Shown here: one piece after another, positions 9,097 through 19,833 of the stretch
How the letters are laid out: every line of letters starts with the position of its first letter
Numbering within the stretch: the stretch's first letter is position 1
Assembly: GCF_025961475.1 (NCBI RefSeq)
Contig: NZ_JAOQNS010000012.1
Location: forward strand, 1-64,000
Reading direction: 5' to 3'
Source: Rhodobium gokarnense
GTDB lineage: Bacteria; Pseudomonadota; Alphaproteobacteria; Rhizobiales; Rhodobiaceae
DNA length: 64,000 nt
Notes under the pieces: generated by a model
What the model was told of the DNA's origin: nothing
Seen by the model: only the letters and a program-made list of their open reading frames with translations
Database searches by the model: none
Translations under genes and position numbers: made by a program

Positions 9097-9111
9097 CGGG
9101 TGTGACCTGCC

Positions 9112-10164
9112 TCAAGCGTCTGGAAGGTCCAGGTCGCCGCCGGGCGGCACCTGGAAATGGGCGTCGATGTCGATGCTGTCGACGTGGGAGAATTCCGGCG
9201 GGTCCCAGCGCGCCACGGAATTCTTGTCGATGATCGCGGCGCGGATTCCCTCATAGAAATCGTGGCCGTGCAAGACCCGGCTGACGATGCGGTATTCCAG
9301 GCGCATGCAATCGTCAAAGGAAAGCCTGGCGCCGCGGCGCATCTGCTGGAAGGCGATGTGGAGGCTGGTCGGCGATTTTTCGCGGATCGTCGCCGCAGTC
9401 TTTGCGGCAAATTCGGCGTGTTCGCCCTCCTCCCGGTCGAGGGCGGCGAGAATGCCGCCGAGCGAGTCGCCGGCAAACAGCCGGTCGATCACTGGAGCGG
9501 TTTCGGCAAGCGGTGCCGGTCCCGGATCGCGGGCGAAGCGGTGGAGCGCCGCATCCACGTCGTCGGCCTCGGCGAGCGCCTCGATGATGGCGCTAAGGTC
9601 GTCGGAAGCGACGGTATGGGTGGCGATGCCGGCCCAGCGGGCATCGGCCTCTTTCAGCCGGGCGCCGGTCAGCGCGCAGTACATGCCGGTCTCGCCCGGC
9701 AGCCGCGGCAGAAAATACGTGCCGCCGACATCGGGGAAGAAGCCGATGCCGACCTCCGGCATGGCAAAGCCGATGCGCTCGGTGGCGACGCGGTGCGAGC
9801 CGTGCACGGAAATGCCGACGCCGCCGCCCATGACGATGCCGTTGATGAGCGCGATGTAGGGCTTGGGATAATGCTTGATGGTGGCGTTCAGCCGGTATTC
9901 GTCGCGGAAGAAGTCGATCTGGCGCGGATCGCCGGCCTTGCCCATGTCGTAGATGTGGCGGATGTCGCCGCCGGCGCAAAAGGCCTTGTCGCCGAGCGCC
10001 TCGACGACGACGTGGCGGACGCTGTCGTCGTCGCGCCAGGCATCGAGCTGGGCCTGCAGCTCGTTGGTCATCTCATGGGTGAGCGCGTTGAGGGCCTGCG
10101 GGCGGGCCAGGGTCACCAGGCCGGCATGGCCGCGCTTTTCAAAGAAGATTTCGACACTCGACAT
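9112..10164 (-). CDS. 3-hydroxyisobutyryl-CoA hydrolase
   Basis: 350 residues of the enoyl-CoA hydratase/isomerase superfamily, but longer than true hydratases and with the hydrolase pattern. The oxyanion-hole segments are GDKAFCAGGDIRHIYDMG (about residues 58-75) and NGIVMGGGVGISVHGSHRVA (about 109-128), followed by MPEVGIGFFPDVGGTYFLPR. It removes CoA from 3-hydroxyisobutyryl-CoA in valine degradation. The product is the substrate of MmsB encoded downstream, which strengthens the call over a generic hydratase. Confidence 0.92.
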   Translation of the reverse strand: MSSVEIFFEKRGHAGLVTLARPQALNALTHEMTNELQAQLDAWRDDDSVRHVVVEALGDKAFCAGGDIRHIYDMGKAGDPRQIDFFRDEYRLNATIKHYPKPYIALINGIVMGGGVGISVHGSHRVATERIGFAMPEVGIGFFPDVGGTYFLPRLPGETGMYCALTGARLKEADARWAGIATHTVASDDLSAIIEALAEADDVDAALHRFARDPGPAPLAETAPVIDRLFAGDSLGGILAALDREEGEHAEFAAKTAATIREKSPTSLHIAFQQMRRGARLSFDDCMRLEYRIVSRVLHGHDFYEGIRAAIIDKNSVARWDPPEFSHVDSIDIDAHFQVPPGGDLDLPDA

Positions 10165-10264
10165 CGCCGACGCACTACCCTTTTACCGAACACATCGATT
10201 TTCGTAACGATCAGGCCATCGCCCCGCAACATCAAGGCGGCAAATTCATCGGCCCGGACGGCGG

Positions 10265-11404
10265 CTACTCCTTGAACAGGTCGCGGGCAATGATCAGGCG
10301 CATGATCTCGTTGGTGCCTTCCAGGATCTGGTGGACGCGCACATCGCGCAGGTGCCGCTCGATGGGGTAGTCGCGCAGATAGCCGTAGCCGCCATGCATC
10401 TGCAAGGCGCCGTTGACGACGTCGAAGCCGACGTCGGTGGCGATCTTCTTGGCCATCGCCGCCTGGCGGGTGGCGCCGGGCGCCTTGTCATCGACCATCA
10501 TCGCCGCCTTGTGGAGCATCAGCCGGGCGGCCTCCAGGTCGGCCGCCATATCGGCGACGCGGAACTGCAGGGCCTGGAACTCGGCGATGGCGCGGCCGAA
10601 CTGTTTTCTTTCTTTCATATAGTCGATGGCGCGTTCCAGGCAGATCTGCCCGGCACCGAGGGAGCAGGCGCCGATATTGATGCGGCCGCCGTCGAGCCCG
10701 GCCATGGCGATGGAAAACCCCTCGCCTTCCGCGCCGATCCGGTTCGCCACCGGCACCCGGCAATCGTCGAACTGGACCATGGCGGTCGGCTGGCTCTTCC
10801 AGCCGAGTTTTATCTCCTCGGCGCCGAAGGAGAGCCCGGGCGTTCCCTTTTCCACCACCAGGCACGAAATCCCCTTCGGGCCGTCGCCGCCGGTGCGGAC
10901 CATGACGACATAGACGTCGGAAACGCCGCCGCCGGAAATGAACGCCTTGGCGCCGTTCAGCACATAGTCGTCGCCGTCGCGTTCCGCGCGGGTGCGCAGG
11001 GCGGCCGCGTCGGAGCCGGAGCCCGGCTCGGTCAGGCAGTAGCTGGCAAAATGCTCCATCGTGCAGAGCTTCGGCAGGAAGCGCCGGCGCTGCTCGTCGT
11101 TGCCGAAGCTGTCGATCATCCAGGCGGCCATGTTGTGGATGGAGATGTAGGCGGCCGTCGAGGTGCAGCCCTTGGAGAGCTCTTCGAAGATGATCGCGGC
11201 ATCGAGCCGGCCGAGGCCGGAGCCGCCGACGTCGTCGCGCACATAGATGCCGCCGAAGCCGAGCGCGGCCGCCTTCCTCAACGGCTCGACCGGAAAGATC
11301 GCCTCCTCGTCCCAGCGGCGGGCCTCGGGCTCCATCTCCTCGCGGGCGAACTGACCCGCCATCTCCTGGAAGGCGCGCTGCTCCTCGCTGAAGGAAAAAT
11401 CCAT
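10265..11404 (-). CDS. Acyl-CoA dehydrogenase (likely isobutyryl-CoA dehydrogenase)
   Basis: 379 residues. The three acyl-CoA dehydrogenase domains are clear: the helical N-terminus, the FAD/substrate strand region [16 protein letters not shown] (about 125-140), and the C-terminal helices with [20 protein letters not shown] and the late [15 protein letters not shown]. The enzyme oxidises a short branched acyl-CoA and passes electrons to ETF. Isobutyryl-CoA is inferred from the hydrolase and mmsB that follow; 2-methylbutyryl-CoA is an alternative. The ATG at 11404 follows an AGAGGA box. A longer open frame upstream runs antisense to the chemoreceptor gene and is not coding. Confidence 0.92.
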   Translation of the reverse strand: MDFSFSEEQRAFQEMAGQFAREEMEPEARRWDEEAIFPVEPLRKAAALGFGGIYVRDDVGGSGLGRLDAAIIFEELSKGCTSTAAYISIHNMAAWMIDSFGNDEQRRRFLPKLCTMEHFASYCLTEPGSGSDAAALRTRAERDGDDYVLNGAKAFISGGGVSDVYVVMVRTGGDGPKGISCLVVEKGTPGLSFGAEEIKLGWKSQPTAMVQFDDCRVPVANRIGAEGEGFSIAMAGLDGGRINIGACSLGAGQICLERAIDYMKERKQFGRAIAEFQALQFRVADMAADLEAARLMLHKAAMMVDDKAPGATRQAAMAKKIATDVGFDVVNGALQMHGGYGYLRDYPIERHLRDVRVHQILEGTNEIMRLIIARDLFKE

Positions 11405-11549
11405 CGGCGTTTCCTCTTTATCGTTTTCAATTGGGATAGGTGACGCCGCAAGGCGCGTCAATCGGCGGTTGGGGGCGCGGAAGGCGCAACGGCAAACGGC
11501 GGCCCCGATGGGACCGCCGCTCGCAAGGTCGTTGCCGGGCAGCAGCCGG

Positions 11550-13487
11550 TCAGGCGGCGGCGACGTCGGCGAGGAATTTCTCGATCTCGGTGCGGAACGC
11601 TTCGGTGTTGCGGGCCGCCTCCTCGGTCGCGGCGAGGACGGAACTCGCCGAGCGGTTGGTCTCGGTGATCGCCTCGTCGAGTTCGCCGATGCCGGCCACC
11701 GCCGACTGGGTGCGGCTGGCGGCGTTGCCGATATTGTGGCTGATCTCGTTGGTCGCCGAGCCCTGCTCGACGACGGCCGCGGCAATCGCGTTGGTGTACT
11801 CGTTGACCTCGCCCATGGTCGCGGTAATGCCGCCGATCGACTCCACCGCCTCGTCGGTCGACGACTGGATGGCGCCGATCTGGGCACTGATCTCCTCGGT
11901 TGCCTTGGCGGTCTGGCTGGCCAGTTCCTTGACCTCGGCGGCGACCACGGCAAAGCCCTTGCCGGCCTCGCCCGCCCGCGCCGCTTCGATGGTGGCGTTG
12001 AGCGCGAGAAGGTTGGTCTGTTCGGCGATCGCCTGGATCAGCGTGATGATCTCGCCGATCTTGGAGGCCGCCTGGGCGAGCCCTGCCACCTTTTCGTTGG
12101 TCGCCTTGGCGCCGCTGGTCGCCTTTTCGACGATGCCCGTGGTGCGCTCGACCTGGTTGGAGATCTCCTCGATCGAGGAGGCCAGTTCCTCGGCCGCCAC
12201 GGCCACCGACTGGACATTGTCGGAGGCGTGCTTGGAGGCATCGGTCGCCGAATTGGCCTGTTCGGCGCTCGATCGCGCCACCTGCTCCAGCGTGCTCGCC
12301 GTCGCCTTGAGGCTGGCATTGGCGTTCTCGACGCCGGAAAGGAGCTGCTGCGAGGTCGACTGGAAGCCGGCAATCAGCGCCTCGATGCGCTTCTGGCGGA
12401 CGTCCTGCTCGTGGTGCTCGTTGACCTGCTCGTGTTCCAGCCGGTCCTGCTCCACCCGGTTGGCCCGGCAGATTGACACCGCGCGGGCGATCTCGCCGAT
12501 CTCGTCGTGGCGGTGTTCGCCCTCCACCTCAAAGCCGGTGCGCCCGTCGGCCAGTTCCACCACGTGGTCCGTGACGGTGCGCAAGGGGCCGAAGATCGAC
12601 CGGCTGGAGAAAAAGAGCGTACCGCCGGCGATCAGCAGCAACAGGACGGCAACGCCGATGCCCACATTGCGGGCGGCCGCGGCCGTCGCCCGGTAGCCGG
12701 TCTGATCGACGGCGATGACGGCAACCGCGACCGGATTGCCGGAAAAGTCCGGGATCGGCATCTGCTCGACGAAATAATCGCCCGACGCCGCCGTGATGCC
12801 GTCGTCGGCGGTCTCTTCCAGGAGCGCCGCGGCGTCCATGCCCTCCGGCAGCTGGTTGCCGATGATTTCCGGACTGTTATCGGTGAGGCGGAAGATGGCG
12901 GCCGGGTGGCCGGTTTCCTCGACGAATTCCTTGACGAAGAGATCGTGGAAGCCGAGGCCGAATTCGACCGATCCGACATGCCGCCCCTCATAGGAGACCG
13001 GCACAACGCCGCGGATGCCGATGCCGGCAACGCCCTTTTCCAGGCCCGAGATCGGCGCCTTTTTGGCGTTGGTCTCGACCACGGTCTTGCGGAAGCCGGA
13101 CAGGTCGTCACCGAACTTTTCCGCCTTGTGGACGCGCAGGAACGAGGTCGCCGGCGGCAGATGGAACTGGAACTGGCGGATGCCGTACTGCTTCTTCAGC
13201 TCAGGGAAAGCGGCGAGGAACTCGGCCGCCAGCGCCTCCCGGTCGCCGGCGGCAAAAAGCTGCTGGATGCGGGTCTGGCCGGCGACGACCTCGGCCAGCA
13301 CCAGGGCCTGGCGGCTGTCGGCCTCGATGCGGGCCCGGAGCTGCTGCTTGGTGCTGTCCACCTCGTGGCGAAGCGCGGTGGAAATGAGGTCGCTGGAAAC
13401 CCATTGCGCGATGGCGATCGTGGACACTGCCCCGAGCACGGCAAGGGCGCCGATCGCCAACATCATGCGGGCGCGAATTGTTTTCAT
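11550..13487 (-). CDS. Methyl-accepting chemotaxis protein with Cache-type sensor
   Basis: 645 residues. Layout: first transmembrane helix (about 8-28), a periplasmic sensor (about 30-285) with the dCache_3-like strand pattern around [15 protein letters not shown] and [20 protein letters not shown], second transmembrane helix (about 290-312), HAMP-like linker, and the coiled-coil signalling domain. The hairpin tip is intact: [20 protein letters not shown] followed by [15 protein letters not shown]. There is no C-terminal receptor-methylase pentapeptide. The ATG at 13487 has a GGAG box. The ligand is unknown. It is a stand-alone gene with no chemotaxis operon in view. Confidence 0.92.
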   Translation of the reverse strand: MKTIRARMMLAIGALAVLGAVSTIAIAQWVSSDLISTALRHEVDSTKQQLRARIEADSRQALVLAEVVAGQTRIQQLFAAGDREALAAEFLAAFPELKKQYGIRQFQFHLPPATSFLRVHKAEKFGDDLSGFRKTVVETNAKKAPISGLEKGVAGIGIRGVVPVSYEGRHVGSVEFGLGFHDLFVKEFVEETGHPAAIFRLTDNSPEIIGNQLPEGMDAAALLEETADDGITAASGDYFVEQMPIPDFSGNPVAVAVIAVDQTGYRATAAAARNVGIGVAVLLLLIAGGTLFFSSRSIFGPLRTVTDHVVELADGRTGFEVEGEHRHDEIGEIARAVSICRANRVEQDRLEHEQVNEHHEQDVRQKRIEALIAGFQSTSQQLLSGVENANASLKATASTLEQVARSSAEQANSATDASKHASDNVQSVAVAAEELASSIEEISNQVERTTGIVEKATSGAKATNEKVAGLAQAASKIGEIITLIQAIAEQTNLLALNATIEAARAGEAGKGFAVVAAEVKELASQTAKATEEISAQIGAIQSSTDEAVESIGGITATMGEVNEYTNAIAAAVVEQGSATNEISHNIGNAASRTQSAVAGIGELDEAITETNRSASSVLAATEEAARNTEAFRTEIEKFLADVAAA

Positions 13488-14203
13488 TATCGAAATCTCC
13501 GACGTACAGGCCGGATCAACTCCCCCGTCCGGCTCTGGGTCGGCCCTGCGGCGGAACGCTTTGCTGAAGGTTGCAGTGCATGCTGCCGGGCCAACCACAG
13601 GAGACCCTTTTTTGGTTAAGATTCCCCTTCCTGCGAAGTTAATCGACCGGTCTCTGCAACTATACGATGGTGTTTTTTACGGAGTTAAACATCCCGCGCG
13701 CCTCCGTGCGGGGAGGAACGATCGCATGGTTGTTCAACCGTCCGCAACAACTCGGGCCGAATACAACACCCTAAAGTAGCTATCTTTTTATCTCGTCCAC
13801 TTTTACTTGAATCACCATCCCCCGCCGCCGGAACAACGTGCATACGGCAAGGCCCGGGTGATTCGCCCGGACTGTGCGAAAACCGGCGCCCGGACAGGGC
13901 CGCACACGATGGTATCTTGTCGCAACAGTAATATGATACCGGCAACCTCAGCAGGTTGCACCGTTTCGCGCTGCGCCGGGGGAATGTTCATTCTGGAAAT
14001 GTTCTCAAGTGGTTACCGGTTACCGCTACCAAGGTCACTCAACCATTGTCGGCAATTCATCCCGTCATCGGGCAGTTCTGGCCGGCCACCGGGCTGTATT
14101 CACTGCATGTAGTGGTTTGCTCGCATCGACTCGCAGGCGCAACATCCATAAAATTTACCAAGGGCCCAAGACGTGACCGCACCATCCCACGGACCTGCGA
14201 TAG
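13488..14203. other. Long intergenic region between divergent chemoreceptor and protoglobin
   Basis: 716 bases without a credible gene. Short frames here lack ribosome-binding sites and family resemblance. Visible structure: an inverted repeat GGTATC...GATACC (13911-13940), the palindrome GAATG-TT-CATTC at 13982-13993 followed by a second GGAAATGTTC, a direct repeat GGTTACCGGTTACCG near 14011-14025, and AT-richer stretches at 13610-13810. It presumably holds the promoters of the two divergent genes. No perfect sigma consensus was found. Confidence 0.5.
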
Positions 14204-14704
14204 ATGGACATTCGAAATCCCGATATGCCGGATGCCGGCGACGACGACCGCGGCGATGCCGGCATCTGGTTCCAGAACGAGGAGATCGGCCCGGACCTGC
14301 GCGAGAAGCTCTGGTCGATCATTTCCCTGGAGTTCGAGCAGATCCTCGACCGGTTCTACGACCGCATCGAGAACTCTTCCAACCAATGGATGATCGAGAA
14401 GCTCGACCGCAGCCTGATCAAGCACAAACAGATCAACCACTGGCGCCAACTGGTGCTCTATCCGGTCGATGAGGACTACGAGAGCCGGCTGCGCAACATG
14501 CATGTGCTGCACCTCAACATCGGCATGAAGCACAGCTTCTACATCTCGTCCTACATGTACCTGCTCAACGCCTTCCAGAAGGAAATCCTGCGCCACTCGT
14601 CCGGCCCGCGGGAGGCCTATGAGCTGATCGTGGCCATGAACAGCATCATCACCGACGACATGGTGCGTGCCCTCGACGTGGAAGTGAACATCATCGAACT
14701 CTAG
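14204..14704 (+). CDS. Stand-alone protoglobin-type globin
   Basis: 166 residues resembling the globin domain of globin-coupled sensors and protoglobins. Supporting segments are FEQILDRFYDRIENS (44-58), KHKQINHWRQLVLYPVDEDY (73-92) and the F-helix/G-helix stretch HVLHLNIGMKHSFYISSYMY (100-119). His103 aligns with the proximal haem ligand. No kinase, cyclase or methyl-accepting domain follows, so it is a single-domain O2/NO-binding or sensing protein. It sits between a divergent chemoreceptor and hemB. Function in gas sensing is inferred; a degenerate globin fold without haem is possible. Confidence 0.7.
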   Translation: MDIRNPDMPDAGDDDRGDAGIWFQNEEIGPDLREKLWSIISLEFEQILDRFYDRIENSSNQWMIEKLDRSLIKHKQINHWRQLVLYPVDEDYESRLRNMHVLHLNIGMKHSFYISSYMYLLNAFQKEILRHSSGPREAYELIVAMNSIITDDMVRALDVEVNIIEL

Positions 14705-14787
14705 GCCGTTGCCGCCCGTCACTGCATCGGGCCCCGCCCCCCCTGCGTCGGTGTATCCCGACCAATCCTGATTTAACCGCTCCGTAG

Positions 14788-15873
<1,086 letters not shown>

Positions 15874-15917
15874 GCCCCGGCGATCTCCGGAAGCACGACA
15901 TTTCCTGACGTTTTTAC

Positions 15918-15953
15918 TGTGAGCGGTAGCAAATGACCGCTCACATCTTTTTT
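15918..15953 (+). terminator. Rho-independent terminator after hemB
   Basis: A perfect 10-base stem (TGTGAGCGGT / ACCGCTCACA) with an 8-base loop is followed by TCTTTTTT. It lies 45 bases after the hemB stop. Confidence 0.92.
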
Positions 15954-16040
15954 ATACCTGGCGTTGCGGGCGTATTTCGATTGACTCCCTGAGGTGTGCG
16001 ACTGACACTCGGTGCGTGGAAGTCTTTCCGGAGTCCGCGA

Positions 16041-16829
16041 ATGCTGAAAAAACTCCTGGAAGAATGGAAGCTGGTGCTTCTCAGCCTCGTCGCTCTCGTC
16101 ATCGGCGCGTCGGTCATCATCGTCGTGCTGGCCGACAAGAAGCTGAATGCGGGCTTCACCACCGACGGCAGCTTCACCATCGGCCTGTCCGACGATGTGC
16201 GCTCGACCACGGAGCTGGTCGGGCTGCTCGACGCGGACGAGCGTTCCGACGAGAAGGAGGAACTGGTCGCGCTGCTGCGCCTGCGCTCGTTCTATTCGCT
16301 TCAGGACCCGGCGATCATCGAGGCAATGCGCGGCCTCGACAACAATGCGCGCCTTGCCCGGGCCCTGCAGGACATGGCCCAGGAAGGCATCGGGCCGTTC
16401 CAGACCCGCGTCTTTGCCGGCGTCACCATGATCGCCGCGGACGACATCCAGCCGAGCACCGCCCATTATTGCGCCGGCAGCGATTTTTCCCGGCGCAGCC
16501 TGACCCTTGCCCGGCCGACGCCGGGCGGCAACGGCAGCGGCCGCATGCTGGTGACCACGGTCTTCGGCGTGCAGAGCCGCACTTGCACCGACGCCGAACA
16601 GCGCAACCGGCGCCTCTGGGTGCACCGGGACGTGGTCGCGATCGCCTCCACCGACGCGCTGGTGCGGCCGGACCCGGACCGCACGCCGGAAGCGCTTGTG
16701 GCGGAAATCGAGGCGCGCCGCGCCGCCGTGCGCGCCGGCGAGGAGGTCGGCGACATCGAGGTCCAGATCCGCCTGATCAGTCCGATCCCGAGCCGCAACC
16801 CGAACACTTTCCTGGCCTCGACGCAGTAA
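16041..16829 (+). CDS. Membrane-anchored protein of unknown function
   Basis: 262 residues. One N-terminal transmembrane helix (about 10-31, KLVLLSLVALVIGASVIIVV) leads to a soluble domain of about 225 residues that should face the periplasm. The soluble part has a helical segment rich in Leu/Asp/Glu (about 40-110) and a region with two cysteines (HYCAGSDFSRR and QSRTCTDAEQRNRR) that could form a disulfide. I do not recognise the family. The ATG at 16041 has a GGAG box at good distance. It follows the hemB terminator and precedes another exported unknown. Confidence 0.75.
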   Translation: MLKKLLEEWKLVLLSLVALVIGASVIIVVLADKKLNAGFTTDGSFTIGLSDDVRSTTELVGLLDADERSDEKEELVALLRLRSFYSLQDPAIIEAMRGLDNNARLARALQDMAQEGIGPFQTRVFAGVTMIAADDIQPSTAHYCAGSDFSRRSLTLARPTPGGNGSGRMLVTTVFGVQSRTCTDAEQRNRRLWVHRDVVAIASTDALVRPDPDRTPEALVAEIEARRAAVRAGEEVGDIEVQIRLISPIPSRNPNTFLASTQ

Positions 16830-16856
16830 CCGAAGGAGCGCCGGGGACATGGTCCG

Positions 16857-17120
16857 ATGACACAGCCGAGACACCTGTTCCGCCCGCTCCTTGCCGCCGT
16901 CGCTGCGGCCGCGGCGCTCCTTGCGGCGACACCGGCTGTTGCCGATTGCTACTACAACGGCGCGCTCTATCCGACCGGCACGACGCTCGGCGACCTCGTC
17001 TGCCGCAAGGACGGAAGCTGGGGTCCGGCGCCGAAACCGGGCGCCCCGCAACCGGGCGCACCGCCACCGCAACTGGCGCCGCAACGGGCGCCAGCGGAGC
17101 CCCGGTCCGGCGTTCTTTGA
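16857..17120 (+). CDS. Small secreted proline-rich protein
   Basis: 87 residues. A typical Sec signal peptide (about 1-29, ending ATPAVA|DC) leads to a short domain with two cysteines (DCYYNGALYPTG and LGDLVCRKDG) and then a Pro/Gln/Ala-rich tail. The Cys-Tyr-Tyr-Asn-Gly pattern resembles small periplasmic proteins of unknown function; I cannot assign a family with confidence. It lies 27 bases after the membrane-anchored unknown, probably in the same transcript, and just upstream of an EcfG-type promoter for the RDD gene. Confidence 0.7.
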   Translation: MTQPRHLFRPLLAAVAAAAALLAATPAVADCYYNGALYPTGTTLGDLVCRKDGSWGPAPKPGAPQPGAPPPQLAPQRAPAEPRSGVL

Positions 17121-17122
17121 CC

Positions 17123-17147
17123 GGAACCCATTTGAAAAGACGGCGTT
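17123..17147 (+). promoter_or_regulatory. EcfG-type general stress promoter for the RDD gene
   Basis: GGAAC at 17123-17127, a 16-base spacer, and CGTT at 17144-17147 match the EcfG (PhyR pathway) consensus exactly. The expected transcript start, about ten bases later, gives a leader of about 40-50 bases to the ATG at 17193 or 17205. Confidence 0.7.
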
Positions 17148-17204
17148 GAATCCCCAGCTATGGGCGTGAACCCGACGCACCCCTGCAACCGGATGCAACG
17201 CAAG

Positions 17205-17726
17205 ATGAGCGACACCACCGACCGTTCGAGATACGACAACCGCGATTTCGTCTTCGATCCCGTGCGCCAGCCGGAACTGTTCGACGACGTGCGCCGGCGG
17301 CGCATCTTCGCCTTTCTCCTCGACGTCGTCGCCATTGCCGCGCTGACCTTCGTTACCGGCGTTGCCGTCTTCGTGCTCGGGCTCCTCACCTTCGGCCTCG
17401 GCTGGCTGATCTACGCCTTCCTCTGGCAGGCCGTCGCCCTCCTCTACACCGCCTTCACGCTCGGCGGGCCGAACTCGGCCACCCCCGGCATGCGGGCGAT
17501 GGGGCTGGAGATGCGGCTTTGGGACGGCGCGCCGATGTACCCCCTGCTCGCCGCGGTCCACGCCCTCGGCTACTGGCTGTCGGTGGTGTTCCTGACGCCC
17601 TTCGTGCTCTTGGTGTCGCTGATCTCCGACCGCAAGCGCCTGTTGCACGACATGCTGCTTGGCACCGTCGTCATCAATTCGCCGGGCGATGCGGAATACG
17701 GACGCTTCGGCCGGTTTGAACGTTAG
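17205..17726 (+). CDS. RDD family membrane protein
   Basis: 173 residues. The RDD pattern is clear: the arginine-rich start of the domain (VRRRRIFAFLLDVVAIAALT, about 29-48), a Gly-rich second helix, a TPGMRAMGLEMRLWDG loop and the C-terminal DRKRLLHDML. There are three to four membrane helices. Related proteins adjoin hemB in many Rhizobiales; the role is unknown, with ion transport suggested for some RDD members. I chose ATG 17205; 17193 is also possible. The GTG/ATG at 17160 is unlikely because it would lie almost on the predicted transcript start. Confidence 0.85.
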   Translation: MSDTTDRSRYDNRDFVFDPVRQPELFDDVRRRRIFAFLLDVVAIAALTFVTGVAVFVLGLLTFGLGWLIYAFLWQAVALLYTAFTLGGPNSATPGMRAMGLEMRLWDGAPMYPLLAAVHALGYWLSVVFLTPFVLLVSLISDRKRLLHDMLLGTVVINSPGDAEYGRFGRFER

Positions 17727-17924
17727 GCGTAGACCGCCGGTCAGAGCCGAAATCGCCTGCCCCTGAAGCCGCCCCGGAGCGCTTCTTTCTGGAACACTTC
17801 AAGGCCCGCGTTCCGATTCCTGTGATCTGAAAGCGAATTTCCTCTGGATGCGGCTTGCTGACGTGAAGACAGCCGCGCCATTCTCGGTTACCACTGGACC
17901 GATTGCGTCCCGGTGGAGTGGTGG

Positions 17925-19751
17925 ATGGCGTTCGCGCCCGACATTCAGATGTGGCTGACTTTCGCCGTTATCGGCGTGACGGTCATCCTCTATGCGCTGG
18001 AAAAGCTCTCCATCGAGGTCGTCTCGCTCGGCTCGATCGTCGCGCTGATCCTCGTCTTCACGATCTTTCCGATGCCTGGGCCGGTTCAGGTGACGCCGGC
18101 GGACCTGCTCGCGGGCTTTGCCAATCCTGCCCTCATCACTGTGCTCTCGCTGCTCATCGTCGGCCAGGCGCTGTTCCACACCGACGCGCTGGAAAAGCCG
18201 GTCCGCGCCATGGCGCGGTTCGCCCGCGGCCGCAAGATGCTGGCGATGCTGGTCGCACTCGGCGGGGCGGGCCTGATCAGCGCCTTCCTCAACAACACGC
18301 CCGTCGTCGTCATGCTGTTGCCGGTGATGACGGCGATCGCCGCGATCCAGAACGTGTCGGCCTCGCGCATCCTGATGCCGCTGTCCTTCATCACCATCCT
18401 CGGCGGCATGACGACGCTGATCGGCTCGTCCACCAACTTGCTTGCGGCCGATGTCGCCGCCCATGCCGGCGCCGTCACCCTTTCCTTCTTCTCCTTCACG
18501 CCGATCGCCTCGATCATGGCGGTCTCCGGCGCAATCTATGTGCTGGCCGTCATGCCGCGGCTCCTGAAGCCGCGCCAGAACATGGCCGAGGAACTGCGCT
18601 CCGCCTCCGGCAAGCAGTTCATCGCCCAGATCGAGATCCGCTCCGGCCATCCGCTGGTCGGCCAGAAAGCCGTCGCCGGCTTCTTCCCGGCGCTCAAGGA
18701 CATGACCGTGCGGCTCGTCCAGCGCGGCGGCGACCCGATCCTGCCGCCGTTCGAGAACGTGACGCTCGGCGTCGGCGACACCGTCATCGTCGCCGCCACG
18801 CGCTCGACCCTTTCCGCCGCCCTCACCGGCAGGACGACGCTGATCTCCGGCCGCCACCCGCCGATGGACCCGGGAGAGCGCAAGGGCCAGCCGGACGAGC
18901 TGACGCTCGCCGAGGCGATCGTTGCCCCCGGTTCGCGCCTGACCGGGCGGACCATCACCAATTCGGGCCTTTCCTCCGACACCGACTGCGTCGTCCTCGG
19001 CATCCAGCGGCGCTCGCGCATGCCGCGCATGCCGATGCGCGATATCCGGCTGGAGGCCGGCGACGTGCTGCTCTTTGCCGGCCGGCGCGACGATGTGGAG
19101 GGCCTTCGCGCCAACCACGACGTCATCCTGATGGAATGGTCGGCAAGCGAGGTGCCGCAGCGCCAGTTCGCCGGCCGGGCGCTCTTCATCTTCGCCGCCG
19201 TCGTCGTCCTTGCCGCCACCGGCGTCGTTCCGATCATCACCTCCGCGCTTGCCGGAGCGCTCGCCATGCTGGCGTTCCGCTGCCTCAATGTGCGCCAGGC
19301 CGTGCGCGCCATCGACGGGCGCATCGTCATGCTGGTCGGCGCGGCACTCGCCAACGCCACCGCGCTGGAGGCGACCGGCGGCGCGGCAACCGTCGCCGCG
19401 GCGATGGTCGCTGCCATGGAGGGCCAGTCGGCGACGGTGCTGCTCTCCGGCCTCTTCCTCCTCATCGCCCTTCTCACCAACGTCCTTTCCAACAATGCGA
19501 CGGCCGTGCTCTTCACGCCGATCGCCATCGGCATCGCCGCCCGCGCGGGCCTTCCGTCCGAGCCCTTCGTCGTCGCCGTCATCCTCGGCGCCAACTGCTC
19601 CTTCGCGACGCCGATCGGCTACCAGACCAACCTCCTCGTCATGGGACCGGGGCACTACCGCTTCGCCGATTTCCTGCGCGCCGGCATTCCCCTCGTGCTC
19701 CTGATGTGGATTGTCTTCACACTGGTCGCGCCAATGGTTTATGGTCTGTGA
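17925..19751 (+). CDS. SLC13-type anion permease with RCK-C domains
   Basis: 608 residues. Two membrane halves (about 1-210 and 415-605) flank a cytoplasmic insert with two TrkA-C/RCK-C-like domains (about 215-295 and 305-390, each ending in a [13 protein letters not shown] or [13 protein letters not shown] strand). The transporter signatures [14 protein letters not shown] and the second-half [17 protein letters not shown] are intact, with a Na-dependent type [10 protein letters not shown] motif. It probably carries sulfate or a dicarboxylate; the substrate cannot be told. I prefer ATG 17925 with a GGAG box over GTG 17913. It interrupts the common RDD-bpt order. Confidence 0.88.
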   Translation: MAFAPDIQMWLTFAVIGVTVILYALEKLSIEVVSLGSIVALILVFTIFPMPGPVQVTPADLLAGFANPALITVLSLLIVGQALFHTDALEKPVRAMARFARGRKMLAMLVALGGAGLISAFLNNTPVVVMLLPVMTAIAAIQNVSASRILMPLSFITILGGMTTLIGSSTNLLAADVAAHAGAVTLSFFSFTPIASIMAVSGAIYVLAVMPRLLKPRQNMAEELRSASGKQFIAQIEIRSGHPLVGQKAVAGFFPALKDMTVRLVQRGGDPILPPFENVTLGVGDTVIVAATRSTLSAALTGRTTLISGRHPPMDPGERKGQPDELTLAEAIVAPGSRLTGRTITNSGLSSDTDCVVLGIQRRSRMPRMPMRDIRLEAGDVLLFAGRRDDVEGLRANHDVILMEWSASEVPQRQFAGRALFIFAAVVVLAATGVVPIITSALAGALAMLAFRCLNVRQAVRAIDGRIVMLVGAALANATALEATGGAATVAAAMVAAMEGQSATVLLSGLFLLIALLTNVLSNNATAVLFTPIAIGIAARAGLPSEPFVVAVILGANCSFATPIGYQTNLLVMGPGHYRFADFLRAGIPLVLLMWIVFTLVAPMVYGL

Positions 19752-19833
19752 TCCGTATTGGATCGGGCTGGACACGGGGACCATTTGTGGCCAGCGTGAA
19801 GGGGCGCTTCGGGGGGCGTCCGGACGACGGCGA

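Noticed and set aside
10265-11953. Acyl-CoA dehydrogenase with a 183-residue N-terminal extension
   Set aside because: The extension is antisense to the chemoreceptor gene and Pro/Arg-rich. The ATG at 11404 has a good ribosome-binding site and the normal family start.
13565-13600. Sigma-54-like TGGCCCG...GCA upstream of the chemoreceptor
   Set aside because: The -12 element does not match (CATGCA in place of TTGCA).
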